This document shows positions 26,229 to 36,936 of a stretch of 64,000 bases of DNA, piece after piece. The DNA comes from Gammaproteobacteria bacterium (GTDB lineage: Bacteria; Pseudomonadota; Gammaproteobacteria; Steroidobacterales; Steroidobacteraceae). The stretch's first letter is position 1; the number at the start of each line of letters is the position of its first letter. The notes beneath the pieces are model-generated. The model searched no databases and was not told where the DNA came from. It was given only the letters and a program-made list of their open reading frames with translations. The DNA lies in the NCBI GenBank assembly GCA_016874235.1, contig VGUJ01000003.1, positions 62,001-126,000 of the forward strand. Reading direction: 5' to 3'. A program made the position numbers and the translations under genes.

Positions 26229-27719
26229 ATGCAATTCGAGATTTTCACCGGTAGCGCCGCCCAGACTCAGACTGATTGCCTCGTCATCGGGGTACACGAA
26301 TCGGGCACCTTGTCGTCGGTGGGCTCCGGCGTCGACCGCCAATCCGCCGGCAAGCTCTCGAAGTTCCTGAAGTCAGGGGATTTCCCGGGTCGCCTCGGTG
26401 ACACGCTGCTTCTCCCAGCCTTCCCGCGGATGAAAGCCTCGCGCCTGCTCCTCGTCGGCCAAGGTAAATCGGAGGTCACCCGAAAAGCCTGGCGCAAGGC
26501 CCTGCATGCCGCCGTCGGCGCCCTCGCCCGCACCCGCTGTAAGAGCGCGGCGATCGCCCTGACACGCCCGGCCAATCGCGAACTAGACGATTATCTCTTC
26601 GCACGCTCGGCGGCTGAAATCACCCATTCGGCGCTCTACCGCGTCAATGATTTGAAATCAGGCAAACGCCCGCCTGCGCCCGAGCTCGCGCGGGTCAAGT
26701 TTGGTCCGATTCGGACATCGAGCGGGGCGACCGCGCGCCGTGGCCTGCGTCATGGTGACGCCTCGGGTAATGGTGCAGCGCTGATGCGCAACCTCGCCAA
26801 TCTGCCGGGCAATGTGTGCACCCCGAGCTATCTCGCCGATCAGGCTCGCCAACTCGGCGGACGTCACAAGGACATCAAAGTTCGCGTCCTTGAAGAGTCT
26901 GAGATTCGCGCGGAGAAAATGGGCTGCTTCTTGTCTGTCACGGCAGGCAGCGATCAGCCGCCGAGATTCATCGTGATGGAGTACAAGGGTCCGCGCGCCT
27001 CGCGTGCACCGATCGTTCTCGTCGGCAAGGGCATCACCTTCGACACGGGTGGTATCTCGCTCAAAGATCCGCCGGGCATGGACGAGATGAAGTTCGACAT
27101 GTCCGGTGCTGCCGCCGTGATCGGCGCCATGTCTGTGGTGGCCGAGTTGCAGTTGCCGCTCAACGTGGTCGGCCTCGTACCCACTTGCGAGAACATGCCG
27201 AGTGGTCGCGCGACGAAACCGGGAGACATCGTGACGAGTGCGGCGGGTCTCACCGTCGAGATTTTGAATACCGATGCCGAAGGACGCCTCATTTTGTCCG
27301 ACGCGCTGCACTACGCGCGGCGTTACAAGCCCCAAGCGGTCATCGACCTCGCCACGCTGACCGGCGCCTGCGTCATCGCCCTCGGCCACCATCACACTGG
27401 CGTGATGGCCAACGATGATGAGTTAGCTCAAGAACTCGTCTCCTCGGGTGTTCGTGCAGACGACCGTGCCTGGCACCTGCCCTGCACCGAGGAGTACGCC
27501 GACCAGCTCAAGAGCAACTTCGCCGATCTCGCGAACGTGGCGGGACGTGACGGCGGCGCGCTCACGGCGGCGGCCTTCCTGGCGAAGTTCACCGAAGGCA
27601 TGCGCTGGGCCCACATGGATATCGCGGGCTCGGCCTACGTCGGCGGTGCCGCCAAGGGCAGTACCGGTCGACCTATCGCGTTGCTGACGGACTTCCTGGT
27701 CCGCCGCGCTTCGCGCTGA
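26229..27719 (+). CDS. pepA: Leucyl aminopeptidase PepA
   Basis: This M17 aminopeptidase of 496 residues has the N-terminal macro-like domain and a C-terminal catalytic domain. The metal and active-site motifs are [26 protein letters not shown] and the signature [12 protein letters not shown] near residue 347. It removes N-terminal residues from peptides; in E. coli it also binds DNA in carAB control and plasmid-dimer resolution. The start was set at MQFEIF, which has GGAGGT close ahead, rather than an ATG 11 codons upstream. The gene is followed directly by valS with no holC in between. Confidence 0.96.
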   Translation: MQFEIFTGSAAQTQTDCLVIGVHESGTLSSVGSGVDRQSAGKLSKFLKSGDFPGRLGDTLLLPAFPRMKASRLLLVGQGKSEVTRKAWRKALHAAVGALARTRCKSAAIALTRPANRELDDYLFARSAAEITHSALYRVNDLKSGKRPPAPELARVKFGPIRTSSGATARRGLRHGDASGNGAALMRNLANLPGNVCTPSYLADQARQLGGRHKDIKVRVLEESEIRAEKMGCFLSVTAGSDQPPRFIVMEYKGPRASRAPIVLVGKGITFDTGGISLKDPPGMDEMKFDMSGAAAVIGAMSVVAELQLPLNVVGLVPTCENMPSGRATKPGDIVTSAAGLTVEILNTDAEGRLILSDALHYARRYKPQAVIDLATLTGACVIALGHHHTGVMANDDELAQELVSSGVRADDRAWHLPCTEEYADQLKSNFADLANVAGRDGGALTAAAFLAKFTEGMRWAHMDIAGSAYVGGAAKGSTGRPIALLTDFLVRRASR

Positions 27720-27750
27720 ACCTCGCCGACTCGCTTACACCGCCATCGCC

Positions 27751-30543
27751 ATGGATAAGGCTTACACGCCGGCAGACATCGAACAGCGGATCTACGACCG
27801 CTGGGAAGCCTCGGGGCTGTTCGCGCCACGGGGCGCCGGCGCAGGGTATTGCATCGTCATTCCGCCCCCCAACGTGACGGGAACGCTGCACATGGGCCAT
27901 GCGTTCCAAGACACGATCATGGACGCGCTGACCCGTTATCACCGCATGCGCGGCGACGCGACACTCTGGCAACCGGGTACCGACCATGCGGGAATCGCCA
28001 CGCAGATGGTGGTCGAGCGACAGCTCGAGGGCGAAGGCACGCATCGCACTACCCTCGGTCGCGACAAATTCATCGAACGCGTCTGGAAGTGGAAAGGCGA
28101 ATCGGGCGGCACGATCGCCAGACAGATGCGTCGCCTGGGCGCCTCGGTCGATTGGTCGCGCGATCGCTTCACTATGGATGAAGGCCTGTCGAAAGCCGTT
28201 TCAGAAGTTTTCGTACGGCTCTACGAGGAAGGCCTGATCTATCGCGGCAAGCGTCTCGTCAACTGGGATCCGGTGCTGCAGACCGCGGTATCGGATCTCG
28301 AAGTGTTGAGCACCGAAGAAGAAGGTTCGCTTTGGCATCTTCGCTATCCGCTCGCGGATGGCAGCGGCCACGTGGTCGTCGCCACCACCCGCCCCGAGAC
28401 TTTGCTCGGTGATACGGCCGTCGCGGTCAATCCGAAAGACGAGCGCTACCTCCCTCTGATCGGCAAGCAGATTCGCCTGCCAATCACTGACCGACTCATT
28501 CCGATCATCGCCGATGATTACGTCGACCCGGAGTTCGGCTCAGGCTGCGTGAAGATCACGCCCGCTCACGACTTCAACGATTACGAAGTCGGCGCGCGTC
28601 ATGGCTTGGCGCAGATCAACGTCTTCACACCGGATGCGCGTACCAACGACGTCGCTCCCGAGCGTCTTCGCGGCCTCGACCGATTTGCCGCTCGCGAGCG
28701 CATCATCGCTGAACTCGAGGGCGCCGGTCTCATCGAACGTATCGACAAACATAAACTCATGGTGCCGCGGGGTGATCGCTCCGGCTCTGTGATCGAGCCC
28801 TACCTCACAGACCAGTGGTACGTGAAGGTGGCCCCGCTCGCGGAACCTGCTATCGAGGCAGTGCGTAACGGGTCTATCAAGTTCGTGCCGCAGAACTGGG
28901 AGCGCACTTACTTCGAGTGGATGCGCAATATCAAAGACTGGTGTATCAGCCGCCAGCTCTGGTGGGGTCATCGTATCCCCGCTTGGTACGACGACAGTGG
29001 ACGCGTCTTCGTCGGTCGCTCGGAAAGCGACGTCCGCGAGCGCCACGGGCTCGCCGCGAACGTCTCGCTACGCCAAGACGACGACGTACTCGATACGTGG
29101 TTCTCGTCGGCGCTTTGGCCGTTCTCGACGCTCGGCTGGCCCAACAACACCGCCGAGCTCAAGCGTTTTTACCCGACCTCAGTGCTCGTCACCGGATTCG
29201 ACATCATCTTCTTCTGGGTCGCCCGAATGATCATGATGGGCATCAAATTCATGGGCGATGTGCCGTTCAAGGAGGTGTACGTGCATGGGCTCGTGCGCGA
29301 CTCCGAAGGCCAGAAGATGTCGAAGTCCAAGGGCAACGTGATCGACCCGCTCGACATCGTCGATGGCATCGCGCTGGAAGATCTCGTTCGCAAGCGAACC
29401 ACCGGGCTGATGCAGCCGCGACTTGCTCCCTCCATCGAGAAAGCAACCCGCAAGGCTTTCCCCGATGGCATCGAGGCGCACGGCACCGATGCACTGCGAC
29501 TGACGTTCGCCTCGCTCGCGACACAGGGCGCCGACCTTCGTTTCGACCTTGCGCGAGTCGGCGGCTATCGTAATTTCTGCAACAAGCTGTGGAACGCCTC
29601 ACGCTTCGTGCTGATGTCGATCGAGGGTGGGGAGGGAAAGACGCTCGATCCGACACTCCTGACGGGCGATGTCGCGCTCGGCGTCGCGGACCGATGGATT
29701 CTCTCCCGCTTCGCTCACACGCTGCGCGTCGTCGAACAATCTTTCGCCGACTATCGCTTTGATTTCGCGGCGACGGCGCTCTATGAATTCACGTGGTACG
29801 AGTTCTGCGATTGGTACCTCGAGCTCACCAAGCCCGTACTCCAAGGCGAAGGCTCGGGCGATGAGGCCAAGCGCGCCGCACGTCGAACACTGGTACAGGT
29901 TCTCGAAGGCTTGTTGCGTGCCTGGCATCCGTTGATGCCCTTCATTACCGAAGAAATCTGGCAGCGCGTCGCTCCTCTGGCGGGAAAACACCCCGGGGGA
30001 GCGGCCACGATCATGACGGCGCCTTGGCCGAAGATCGTCGATTGGACACGCGATTCCGATGCCGAGTCGGACGTCGAATGGATCAAGGCCTTCGTCCTCG
30101 GTGTGCGGCAAATTCGCGGTGAGATGGACATCAGTCCTTCGCGTAAACTTCCGACGCTACTCGAGAACGTCGAGAATGCCGAGCGTGCCCGCCTCTCGAC
30201 TCATGCCTCTTACCTCCAGCGTCTCGCCGGCCTCGACAGCTTGAGAATTCTCGACGCGGGCGAGTCCGCCCCACCCTCGGCCACTGCCGTGGTAGGCGCG
30301 ATGCGCGTATTGGTGCCGATGGCCGGTCTCATCGATCCCAGCGCTGAGGCCGTCCGCCTCGATAAACGGATCGTCAAAATCCGCGATGAAATCAAGCGTG
30401 CGACGGCTAAGCTAGCCAATGAAAACTTCGTGCGTAACGCGCCGCCCGACGTAGTCACCCAAGAAAAAACCCGTATCGCCGACTTCGAGCGTACGCTCGC
30501 AAGTCTCGAAGGACAGCTGCAACGCGTCCGCGAGCTCCTGTAA
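27751..30543 (+). CDS. valS: Valyl-tRNA synthetase
   Basis: A full-length 930-residue class I synthetase. The HIGH-type motif is HMGH at residues 47-50 and the KMSKS loop begins at Lys522. Between them lies the CP1 editing domain ([17 protein letters not shown]), which removes Thr-tRNA(Val). The anticodon-binding domain and the C-terminal coiled coil, here [21 protein letters not shown], are present. It charges tRNA(Val) in the cytoplasm. It begins 31 bases after pepA and is likely co-transcribed with it. Confidence 0.97.
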   Translation: MDKAYTPADIEQRIYDRWEASGLFAPRGAGAGYCIVIPPPNVTGTLHMGHAFQDTIMDALTRYHRMRGDATLWQPGTDHAGIATQMVVERQLEGEGTHRTTLGRDKFIERVWKWKGESGGTIARQMRRLGASVDWSRDRFTMDEGLSKAVSEVFVRLYEEGLIYRGKRLVNWDPVLQTAVSDLEVLSTEEEGSLWHLRYPLADGSGHVVVATTRPETLLGDTAVAVNPKDERYLPLIGKQIRLPITDRLIPIIADDYVDPEFGSGCVKITPAHDFNDYEVGARHGLAQINVFTPDARTNDVAPERLRGLDRFAARERIIAELEGAGLIERIDKHKLMVPRGDRSGSVIEPYLTDQWYVKVAPLAEPAIEAVRNGSIKFVPQNWERTYFEWMRNIKDWCISRQLWWGHRIPAWYDDSGRVFVGRSESDVRERHGLAANVSLRQDDDVLDTWFSSALWPFSTLGWPNNTAELKRFYPTSVLVTGFDIIFFWVARMIMMGIKFMGDVPFKEVYVHGLVRDSEGQKMSKSKGNVIDPLDIVDGIALEDLVRKRTTGLMQPRLAPSIEKATRKAFPDGIEAHGTDALRLTFASLATQGADLRFDLARVGGYRNFCNKLWNASRFVLMSIEGGEGKTLDPTLLTGDVALGVADRWILSRFAHTLRVVEQSFADYRFDFAATALYEFTWYEFCDWYLELTKPVLQGEGSGDEAKRAARRTLVQVLEGLLRAWHPLMPFITEEIWQRVAPLAGKHPGGAATIMTAPWPKIVDWTRDSDAESDVEWIKAFVLGVRQIRGEMDISPSRKLPTLLENVENAERARLSTHASYLQRLAGLDSLRILDAGESAPPSATAVVGAMRVLVPMAGLIDPSAEAVRLDKRIVKIRDEIKRATAKLANENFVRNAPPDVVTQEKTRIADFERTLASLEGQLQRVRELL

Positions 30544-30567
30544 CCAGGCGTCTCGAGCTCACCTGAC

Positions 30568-31428
30568 GTGTTACGTATTCTCCTCGTTCTGGTAGTCGCC
30601 GGCCTCGTTGTCTTTTTTCTTTGGCGACGGTTTGGCCTGAGGACTGTGGGTAATCGCGGCGAGGGAGTGCCCGCCCTTCCGAGTCCCGGATCCGATCTAC
30701 CTCTCGTGATCGAGCGCGAAGTGCGATTATGGTCGCATCTTCCCGAGGTGCTCAAAGAGACGCTCGTTCCCCGAGTTCGGGAATTTCTCGAACGTATTCC
30801 GTTCGAGGGCGCTCACGACTTCCAAGTGACGGACGACATGCGAATCGCGATCGCCGCACAGGCCTGCATCGTAACGCTGGGGCATGCCGATTACCCTTTC
30901 GACGACCTGCACGGCATCACGCTGCACCCCGATGAGTTCGTCGTCGAAGAGTCTGAAGAAGACGAGGAGACGGGCGTCGTCACCGAAGGGTATCGCGCGA
31001 TCTCCGGTCAATCGCAAGGTAGCGATCGAATCGTCCTATCGTGGCGGGATGTCGTAGACGCGCAGACCCGAGAGGATGGCTACAACGTGGTGATTCACGA
31101 AGTCACTCACTTTCTCGAACATAGTCATCCGGGAGGAGACCGTGCTGCCCGAGCGGCCCTCGAAGCGGCCTATGAATCGCTTTGTGACGCTGTCGATCGC
31201 GGCGAGGACACTCTGCTCGATCCTTACGGCGCTGAGGACTTGACGGAATTTTTAGCGGTGGCCGCTGAGTTTTTCTTTGAGCGGCCCGTCGACCTCAGAG
31301 AGCGTCACCCGACCCTGTACGTATTACTCCGTGATTCCTTCCGGCTGGATCCGGCCACCTGGCACGCTAGGGATTCGCAGGCAGAGACTCGTCGTACTTC
31401 GAAGGATCCTTGGCCATCTCGGCCTTGA
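30568..31428 (+). CDS. MtfA-like zinc peptidase (M90 family)
   Basis: The 286-residue protein begins at a GTG with one hydrophobic helix (residues 3-20), then an M90 domain. The zinc motif is HEVTH in VVIHEVTHFLEH, with a downstream acidic region EDLTEFLAVAAEFFFE that should hold the third ligand. E. coli MtfA has HEFAH, is soluble, 265 residues long, and binds the Mlc repressor. The membrane anchor here is unlike that protein, so a regulatory role like MtfA's is not assured. It follows valS by 24 bases and overlaps the convergent acyltransferase by 62 bases. Confidence 0.83.
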   Translation: MLRILLVLVVAGLVVFFLWRRFGLRTVGNRGEGVPALPSPGSDLPLVIEREVRLWSHLPEVLKETLVPRVREFLERIPFEGAHDFQVTDDMRIAIAAQACIVTLGHADYPFDDLHGITLHPDEFVVEESEEDEETGVVTEGYRAISGQSQGSDRIVLSWRDVVDAQTREDGYNVVIHEVTHFLEHSHPGGDRAARAALEAAYESLCDAVDRGEDTLLDPYGAEDLTEFLAVAAEFFFERPVDLRERHPTLYVLLRDSFRLDPATWHARDSQAETRRTSKDPWPSRP

Positions 31429-31978
31429 AGAATGGCTTGATCCGCGCGAGATCGGCGGCGTAATCGTCGGTCGGGAAGATCGGCCCTCCGAGTACCGCGC
31501 GACGACGAGAGAAGTCGAGTGCGACCGGGACGATCGGCACTCCTGCTCCTCGAGCCACATGGTGAAACCCGCGCTTCCAGTCACTGACTCGACTGCGCGT
31601 CCCCTCCGGAGTCAGAGTGAGCACCATCCGGTCACGCTTCGCAAATTCGTCGATGTAGGCCTGAACGACGTTCCCGGCTCGGGCACGATCGATCGCGACA
31701 CCGCCGAAATAGCGGCCAAGGGGCCCCAACGGGCCGCGTAATGCCGTGTGCTTAGCGAGCCAGATGGTCTCGAGCTGGAGCGCGAGGTAGACCATGAAAC
31801 CGATGATGAAATCCCAGTTCGACGTATGCGGTGCGACGATCAAGACGAACTTGCGAAGGTTGGGTAGATTTCCCTCGATACGCCATCCAAAGAGCCGCAG
31901 GACGAGTTGACCCACTCCGCGACGCCACCAACTTTTGACCTGCGGCGTCTCAGGCGGCAGGTAGGGAAATCCGCTCAT
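31367..31978 (-). CDS. PlsC-like 1-acyl-glycerol-3-phosphate acyltransferase family protein
   Basis: A 203-residue acyltransferase. The catalytic HX4D motif appears as HTSNWD in IVAPHTSNWDFIIGF, and the acceptor-binding motif as PEGTRSR. GVPIVPVALDFSRR is also characteristic. At this length it matches the short PlsC-like branch rather than full PlsC. It probably acylates a lysophospholipid or related alcohol at the inner membrane. It starts in a 4-base overlap with the MFS gene upstream. Its 3' end runs 62 bases into the convergent MtfA-like gene. Confidence 0.85.
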   Translation of the reverse strand: MSGFPYLPPETPQVKSWWRRGVGQLVLRLFGWRIEGNLPNLRKFVLIVAPHTSNWDFIIGFMVYLALQLETIWLAKHTALRGPLGPLGRYFGGVAIDRARAGNVVQAYIDEFAKRDRMVLTLTPEGTRSRVSDWKRGFHHVARGAGVPIVPVALDFSRRRAVLGGPIFPTDDYAADLARIKPFFKAEMAKDPSKYDESLPANP

Positions 31979-33225
31979 CGACTTGGTACCTTCAACAAGA
32001 CAAGACCTCCGGCGATAAAGAGCACGACGAGTGACGTGACGGATAATCGCGAATCTCCTGTGATCAACGCGACCGTGGCGATCAACAGGGGCCCGATGAA
32101 ACTCGCGAACTTACCCATCAGATTGAAGAATCCAAAGAACTCCCCACCCTTACCCTCGGGAACGAGTCGCCCGAAAAGCGATCGGGACAAGCTTTGGATC
32201 CCGCCTTGTACCAGACCGACCACGACCGCCAGACCGAAAAACTCGACGACGGTATCGAGAAAATAGGCATAAAGCGTGGCGGACAGATAAACGATGATGC
32301 AGAGCAGGATGCCACGCTTGGGTCCCCAACGATTTCCGAGCCACCCGAGCGCAAGCGCTGAGGGAAACGCGACAAACTGAGTGAGCAACAAGGCCGCGAG
32401 CAAACTCGAGGAAGGCAGACCGAGCGCCACGCCATAGTCGACCGCCATGGTGTAAATCGTGTGCACACCATCGATGTACAGCCAATACGCGATCAGGAAT
32501 AGGGTGATGTGGCGGTACTGACCGATATGCAGGATGGTCGACTTCAACTCGCGAAGACCCTCTCGCGCAGCGACAAACAGCGTCTCAGCCGGTGCGGCGG
32601 CCGGCTTCTCTCTCACATTCCGAGCAAGTGGCAACGTGAACAAAAACCACCATGCCGCCACGGTGAAAAACGAAAACTGCACCGCTTCCGCTGCACTATC
32701 GAGCCCAAACCACTGCGGGTTCAAGGTCATGAGCACATTGAACGCGAACAACAACCCGCCACCGAGATAGCCCATGGCATAGCCGAACGCGGAGACTTGA
32801 TCGAGCTCGTGGTCGGAGGCGACATCGAGAAGCAGCGCGTCATAAAACACGTTGGCAGCATTGAAGCCAATACCGGCCATGACGAAGCACGCAGCCGCCC
32901 ACCACCACTCGCCCTGACCAATGAAACCGAGTGAAGCGGTGCCGATCACGCCGAGCGTCGACCACATGACGAGCTGACGCTTGCGGCCGGCCGTGCGATC
33001 GGCGATCGCTCCGAGCACCGGCGCGAGCACGGCGACGATGATGCCGGCGATTGCATTAGCGAACCCCAACCGGGAGGTACTGATCGTCGGATCAACACCC
33101 GTACTCCAGAACTGCTGGAAAAAGACTGGGAAAAAACCTGCGAGGACAGTCGTGGCAAAAGCGGAGTTCGCCCAGTCGTACAGCGCCCAGGACACGGTAT
33201 CGCGGCGCTTGTACGGACTCGTCAT
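31975..33225 (-). CDS. MFS transporter, UMF1 (Atg22-like) family
   Basis: The 416-residue protein has about 12 helices and the UMF1 opening WALYDWANSAFATTVLAGFFPVFF. IADRTAGRKRQ is the loop 2-3 motif and LFGRLVPEGKGGEFFGFFNLMGKFASF is the family's second-half signature. Eukaryotic Atg22 exports amino acids from vacuoles; bacterial substrates are mostly unknown. It lies between prfC (1-base gap) and the acyltransferase (4-base overlap), so it belongs to the same transcript. Confidence 0.87.
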   Translation of the reverse strand: MTSPYKRRDTVSWALYDWANSAFATTVLAGFFPVFFQQFWSTGVDPTISTSRLGFANAIAGIIVAVLAPVLGAIADRTAGRKRQLVMWSTLGVIGTASLGFIGQGEWWWAAACFVMAGIGFNAANVFYDALLLDVASDHELDQVSAFGYAMGYLGGGLLFAFNVLMTLNPQWFGLDSAAEAVQFSFFTVAAWWFLFTLPLARNVREKPAAAPAETLFVAAREGLRELKSTILHIGQYRHITLFLIAYWLYIDGVHTIYTMAVDYGVALGLPSSSLLAALLLTQFVAFPSALALGWLGNRWGPKRGILLCIIVYLSATLYAYFLDTVVEFFGLAVVVGLVQGGIQSLSRSLFGRLVPEGKGGEFFGFFNLMGKFASFIGPLLIATVALITGDSRLSVTSLVVLFIAGGLVLLKVPSR

Positions 33226-33226
33226 A

Positions 33227-34810
33227 TCAGTTGGCCTGCTCGCGAGTTTCTCGGAACACGATCTCTGGCCAGCGCTCGATCGTTAGACCGAGATTGACCC
33301 TTGAAGGAGCAAGATATACGAGCGCGCCGCTGTGATCCACCGCGAGGTGATCATAGGCCTTGGTTTTGAACTCGGCGAGCTTGCGCTCGTCATCGCAATA
33401 GACCCATCGGGCGGTATGGACTCCGATGGGCTCGAAGTTACATTGCACCGAATACTCGTCCGCCAATCTGAACGCCACGACCTCGAACTGCAGCTGCCCG
33501 ACGGCCCCCAGAATTTGATCGTTGTTGCGCAACGGCCGAAACAACTGGGTGGCGCCCTCCTCGCAAAGTTGGCCGAGCCCCTTGGAGAGCGCCTTCATTT
33601 TCAGGGGGTCCTTGAGGACCGCACGACGGAAAAGCTCCGGTGCGAAATTCGGGATCCCGGTGAATCCCAACTCCTCCCCCTCGGTGAACGTATCGCCAAT
33701 ATTGATGGTGCCGTGGTTATGCAGTCCGATGATGTCGCCGGCGAACGCGTCCTCAGCCGCCGATCGATCTGAGGCCAGAAAGGTCAGCGCATCGGCGATA
33801 CGAACATCTTTATCGAGTCGAACATGGTGCAGCTTCATGCCGCGTGTGTACTGGCCGGAGCACAGTCTGAGGAAGGCGATGCGATCACGGTGGGCCGGAT
33901 CCATATTCGCCTGGATCTTGAACACGAAGCCCGTCAGCTTGGATTCCGTCGGTTTAACCTCTCGCTGTCGTGTCGGGCGCGGAAGAGGTCCGGGCGCGTG
34001 TCGAGTGAACGCCCGGAGCAGCTCCTCGACGCCAAAGTTCGCAATGGCGGAGCCAAAGAAAACGGGGCTCTGACGTCCCGCTCGGTATTGCTCGAGGTCG
34101 AACTCCTGGGTCGCGCCCCGTACAAGTTCGATTTCTTCATCGAACGCCGACGCGTGATCGCCGAGCAACTCGCGACCCGCATCGCTGTGCAATCCGTCGA
34201 TCACCAGATTTTCGCCCGCGCGACCGCGCTCTCCAGCCTGATACACGTAGATACGATCTTCGAGCAGGTGGTAGATACCCTTCAGCTCGCGACCCATACC
34301 GATGGGCCAGGTCACCGGCGCCGTGGCAATGCCGAGTACCTTTTCGATCTCATCGAGTAGCTCGATGGGCGCACGACCGTCGCGATCGAGCTTGTTGATG
34401 AACGTCATGATGGGCGTGGCACGAAGTCGGCAAACCTCCATCAATTTGATGGTTCGCTCTTCAACGCCCTTCGCACAGTCGATGACCATGAGCGCAGAGT
34501 CGACGGCGGTCAACGTTCGGTACGTATCTTCGGAGAAATCTTCGTGACCCGGCGTATCAAGCAGATTGACGATGCAGTCGCCGTAAGGGAACTGCATGAC
34601 CGAGGACGTCACCGAGATCCCGCGTTGCTGCTCAAGACGCATCCAGTCGGAGGTCGCGTGTCTGGCGGCCTTTCGGCCTTTCACCGTCCCGGCAAGCTGG
34701 ATTGCACCACCAAACAAGAGCAATTTTTCGGTGAGGGTCGTTTTACCCGCGTCCGGGTGAGAAATAATCGCGAACGTACGGCGCCGCGCGACTTCGTCGC
34801 CAAGAGTCAT
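33227..34810 (-). CDS. prfC: Peptide chain release factor 3
   Basis: RF3 is a translational GTPase that recycles RF1/RF2 from the ribosome after termination. The 527-residue product begins [18 protein letters not shown] (P-loop), followed by [16 protein letters not shown] (switch I), LDTPGHEDF (switch II) and NKLDRDGR. The C-terminal RF3 domain includes [13 protein letters not shown]. Length and order of domains are standard. It is preceded by rimI with a 15-base gap and followed by the MFS gene almost without spacing. Confidence 0.97.
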   Translation of the reverse strand: MTLGDEVARRRTFAIISHPDAGKTTLTEKLLLFGGAIQLAGTVKGRKAARHATSDWMRLEQQRGISVTSSVMQFPYGDCIVNLLDTPGHEDFSEDTYRTLTAVDSALMVIDCAKGVEERTIKLMEVCRLRATPIMTFINKLDRDGRAPIELLDEIEKVLGIATAPVTWPIGMGRELKGIYHLLEDRIYVYQAGERGRAGENLVIDGLHSDAGRELLGDHASAFDEEIELVRGATQEFDLEQYRAGRQSPVFFGSAIANFGVEELLRAFTRHAPGPLPRPTRQREVKPTESKLTGFVFKIQANMDPAHRDRIAFLRLCSGQYTRGMKLHHVRLDKDVRIADALTFLASDRSAAEDAFAGDIIGLHNHGTINIGDTFTEGEELGFTGIPNFAPELFRRAVLKDPLKMKALSKGLGQLCEEGATQLFRPLRNNDQILGAVGQLQFEVVAFRLADEYSVQCNFEPIGVHTARWVYCDDERKLAEFKTKAYDHLAVDHSGALVYLAPSRVNLGLTIERWPEIVFRETREQAN

Positions 34811-34825
34811 GAGAGAGCCTTCTAA

Positions 34826-35305
34826 TTAGGGGTTGAGCGCGAGGCGCATGACGACTGCATCCTCGCGGCCGTTCTCGGCCTGGTAATAGCCGCGACGAAT
34901 CCCGACTTGCTGGAACGCCGCAGATTGATAGAGACGGACAGCCCCCACATTACTCGGTCGTACTTCGAGAAAGAGATCGGTCGCGCCACCCGCACGAGCC
35001 AGGTCGATGAGATGCGTGAGCATCTTGCCGCCCATCCCTCGACAACGGCACTCCGGGCGAATGCAAAGGTTGAGGATGTGCGCCTCTCCGGCGCCCACGC
35101 TCAGGATGCCGTAGCCGACCAGGATGCCGTCGACCTCCGCCACGCGACAGATGTAACCCGCTCGAAGACAGTCGCGGAAGATACCCTCGCTCCACGGATA
35201 GGTATAACTCGCCCGCTCGGTCTCGGCGACCACTCGGACGTCATCTTCCAACATGCGTCGGAATCCGAACTGTGGAACGGGTAAATCTTTGAGTACCGTG
35301 GCCAT
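34826..35305 (-). CDS. rimI: Ribosomal protein S18-alanine N-acetyltransferase RimI
   Basis: A GNAT acetyltransferase of 159 residues. The acetyl-CoA loop is RCRGMGGKML, preceded by the ILNLCIRPECR strand and followed by DLFLEVRPSNVGAVRLYQSAAFQQVGIRRGYY, the RimI C-terminal signature. It acetylates the N-terminal alanine of ribosomal protein S18. The start ATG (MATVLKD) gives the usual family length; a longer frame would run back through the uracil glycosylase gene. It sits 17 bases after that gene in the pssA-udg-rimI-prfC series. Confidence 0.93.
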   Translation of the reverse strand: MATVLKDLPVPQFGFRRMLEDDVRVVAETERASYTYPWSEGIFRDCLRAGYICRVAEVDGILVGYGILSVGAGEAHILNLCIRPECRCRGMGGKMLTHLIDLARAGGATDLFLEVRPSNVGAVRLYQSAAFQQVGIRRGYYQAENGREDAVVMRLALNP

Positions 35306-35322
35306 CTTCGTCGGGAGGCGCT

Positions 35323-36054
35323 TTACGCCTCCGTAGTCAGCTCCGAGTAGATCCGTCGCGCAAATTTCAAATCTTCCCAAGCCTTGCGCTTTTCGCCAGG
35401 GCTGCGGAGTAGATACGCAGGATGATACGTGACGACGACCGGCGTGTTGAGGGCGCCAAATCGATGGACTGACCCCCTCAACTTTCCGAGTGGCGTATCG
35501 GTACCAAGGAGGTTTTGCGCCGCCACGCGCCCAAACGCCAGGATGATCCTCGGCTGAACGAGCGCCACTTGACGTTGCAGGTAGGGCAAGCACTCCGTCA
35601 CTTCCTCAGGCTTGGGGTCGCGATTATCGGGCGGTCGGCACTTTAGGATGTTAGCGATGAACACGGTTTCGCGTGGCAGATCGATCGCCGCGAGCATGGC
35701 GTTCAGCAACTGCCCTGCCGCCCCGACGAAGGGCTCCCCCTGTCGGTCTTCGTCGGCACCCGGCGCCTCGCCGACGACCATCCAATGTGCTGCGACGTCG
35801 CCGACACCGAATACGGTCTGGGTTCGAGTTCGATTCAAGCCGCAGCGCTGGCATTCGCTCACACAAGTTCGTAATGCAGGCCAGTCGAGCGAGTCCATCG
35901 ATCTGACGTCAGTGGCCACTGCGACGGTCGACTCGACGGGCGACGAAACGATCTTTTGCGGCACTGCGATCGCCTCAGCGGGCGCTGCTCTGCGAACCCA
36001 TTGCTCGACACCGAGTGCCTCGAGATAACGCGCGCGGCGTTGCTCGTCAGCCAT
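35323..36054 (-). CDS. Family 4 uracil-DNA glycosylase (UDGa, iron-sulfur)
   Basis: This enzyme removes uracil from DNA. Family 4 motifs are [18 protein letters not shown] and, near the C-terminus, TYHPAYLLR. Four cysteines, two in ECQRCGL and two in the KCRPPD...VTEC stretch, fit the family's [4Fe-4S] cluster. The N-terminal ~70 residues are a less conserved extension, as in many bacterial members. I placed the start at MADEQRR; an ATG ten codons earlier would lengthen the overlap with pssA from 8 to 38 bases and has no better ribosome site. Confidence 0.9.
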   Translation of the reverse strand: MADEQRRARYLEALGVEQWVRRAAPAEAIAVPQKIVSSPVESTVAVATDVRSMDSLDWPALRTCVSECQRCGLNRTRTQTVFGVGDVAAHWMVVGEAPGADEDRQGEPFVGAAGQLLNAMLAAIDLPRETVFIANILKCRPPDNRDPKPEEVTECLPYLQRQVALVQPRIILAFGRVAAQNLLGTDTPLGKLRGSVHRFGALNTPVVVTYHPAYLLRSPGEKRKAWEDLKFARRIYSELTTEA

Positions 36055-36859
36055 TGCCTGCACGGCGCACTCGTCGAATGACATACATCACGGGAGCGAG
36101 AAGCACATAGATCGAGAACAGGATCAGCAGCATCGTCGGCGGTTCCGCGGCAACGAGCGCCAAGGAAATCGGGACGATCACGAAGTAAAAAAACTTCATG
36201 CGAGCGTTCCAGTCGATTTGCTTGATGCTGGGGTAAGGGATGCCTGAGACCATCATGACGCCGGCAAGTAGGCAGACGGCGAAGGTCAGCACGAGGCCGG
36301 CCAGTCCGAGGTCGTACCATTCGCTCGCGAACCAAACATAAGCCGAAACAAGACCCGCAGCGGAGGGGCTCGGTAAACCTTCAAAGTAGCGCTTGTCGAC
36401 CGTCGACGCCCTCGCATTGAAACGCGCGAGCCGCAAGGCCGCACAGGCGACGTAAAAGAACGAGGCGATCCAACCGAACCGCGCCCAGGATGTCCCGTAT
36501 TCGGCGATCGCGGCAAAGCCCCACTTGTAGGCGACCAAGGCCGGAGCGACTCCAAAGGCCACCATATCCGCCAAGCTGTCGTATTCCTTACCGAATACGC
36601 TCTCGGTACGCGTCCAACGGGCGACTCGGCCATCGAGGCCGTCGAAAATCATAGCGAGGAAAATTGCTGCACTCGCGCGTCCGAAATCGCCGTTGATCGC
36701 AGAGACGATGGCGAAGAACCCGCACCCCAGACAGGCGGTGGTCAGGACATTGGGCAGCAAATAGATCCCACGGCGTGGGCCGGAGGGGGGCTGCGGAGCG
36801 GTCTGAGGGCTCGACAAGGGTCGGGAACTCCTGTGGGACACGAAAAACCGAGCCATCAT
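36047..36859 (-). CDS. pssA: CDP-diacylglycerol--serine O-phosphatidyltransferase
   Basis: A membrane-embedded CDP-alcohol phosphatidyltransferase of about 270 residues. The signature is IFDGLDGRVARWTRTESVFGKEYDSLAD with its four metal-binding aspartates. GIYLLPNVLTTACLGCGFFAI before it and FEGLPSPSAAGLVS after it identify the type II serine branch. It makes phosphatidylserine, the precursor of phosphatidylethanolamine. The start is uncertain between two adjacent ATGs and one 14 codons upstream; the inner start leaves room for divergent promoters towards proS. Confidence 0.93.
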   Translation of the reverse strand: MMARFFVSHRSSRPLSSPQTAPQPPSGPRRGIYLLPNVLTTACLGCGFFAIVSAINGDFGRASAAIFLAMIFDGLDGRVARWTRTESVFGKEYDSLADMVAFGVAPALVAYKWGFAAIAEYGTSWARFGWIASFFYVACAALRLARFNARASTVDKRYFEGLPSPSAAGLVSAYVWFASEWYDLGLAGLVLTFAVCLLAGVMMVSGIPYPSIKQIDWNARMKFFYFVIVPISLALVAAEPPTMLLILFSIYVLLAPVMYVIRRVRRAGNG

Positions 36860-36936
36860 AGGGGTCGGAACCTTTCGGGACAATCTCTGCGCCCGTAACA
36901 TGTCGCACCCTCATTCGACGAGAGCCCTGCCCCCTC

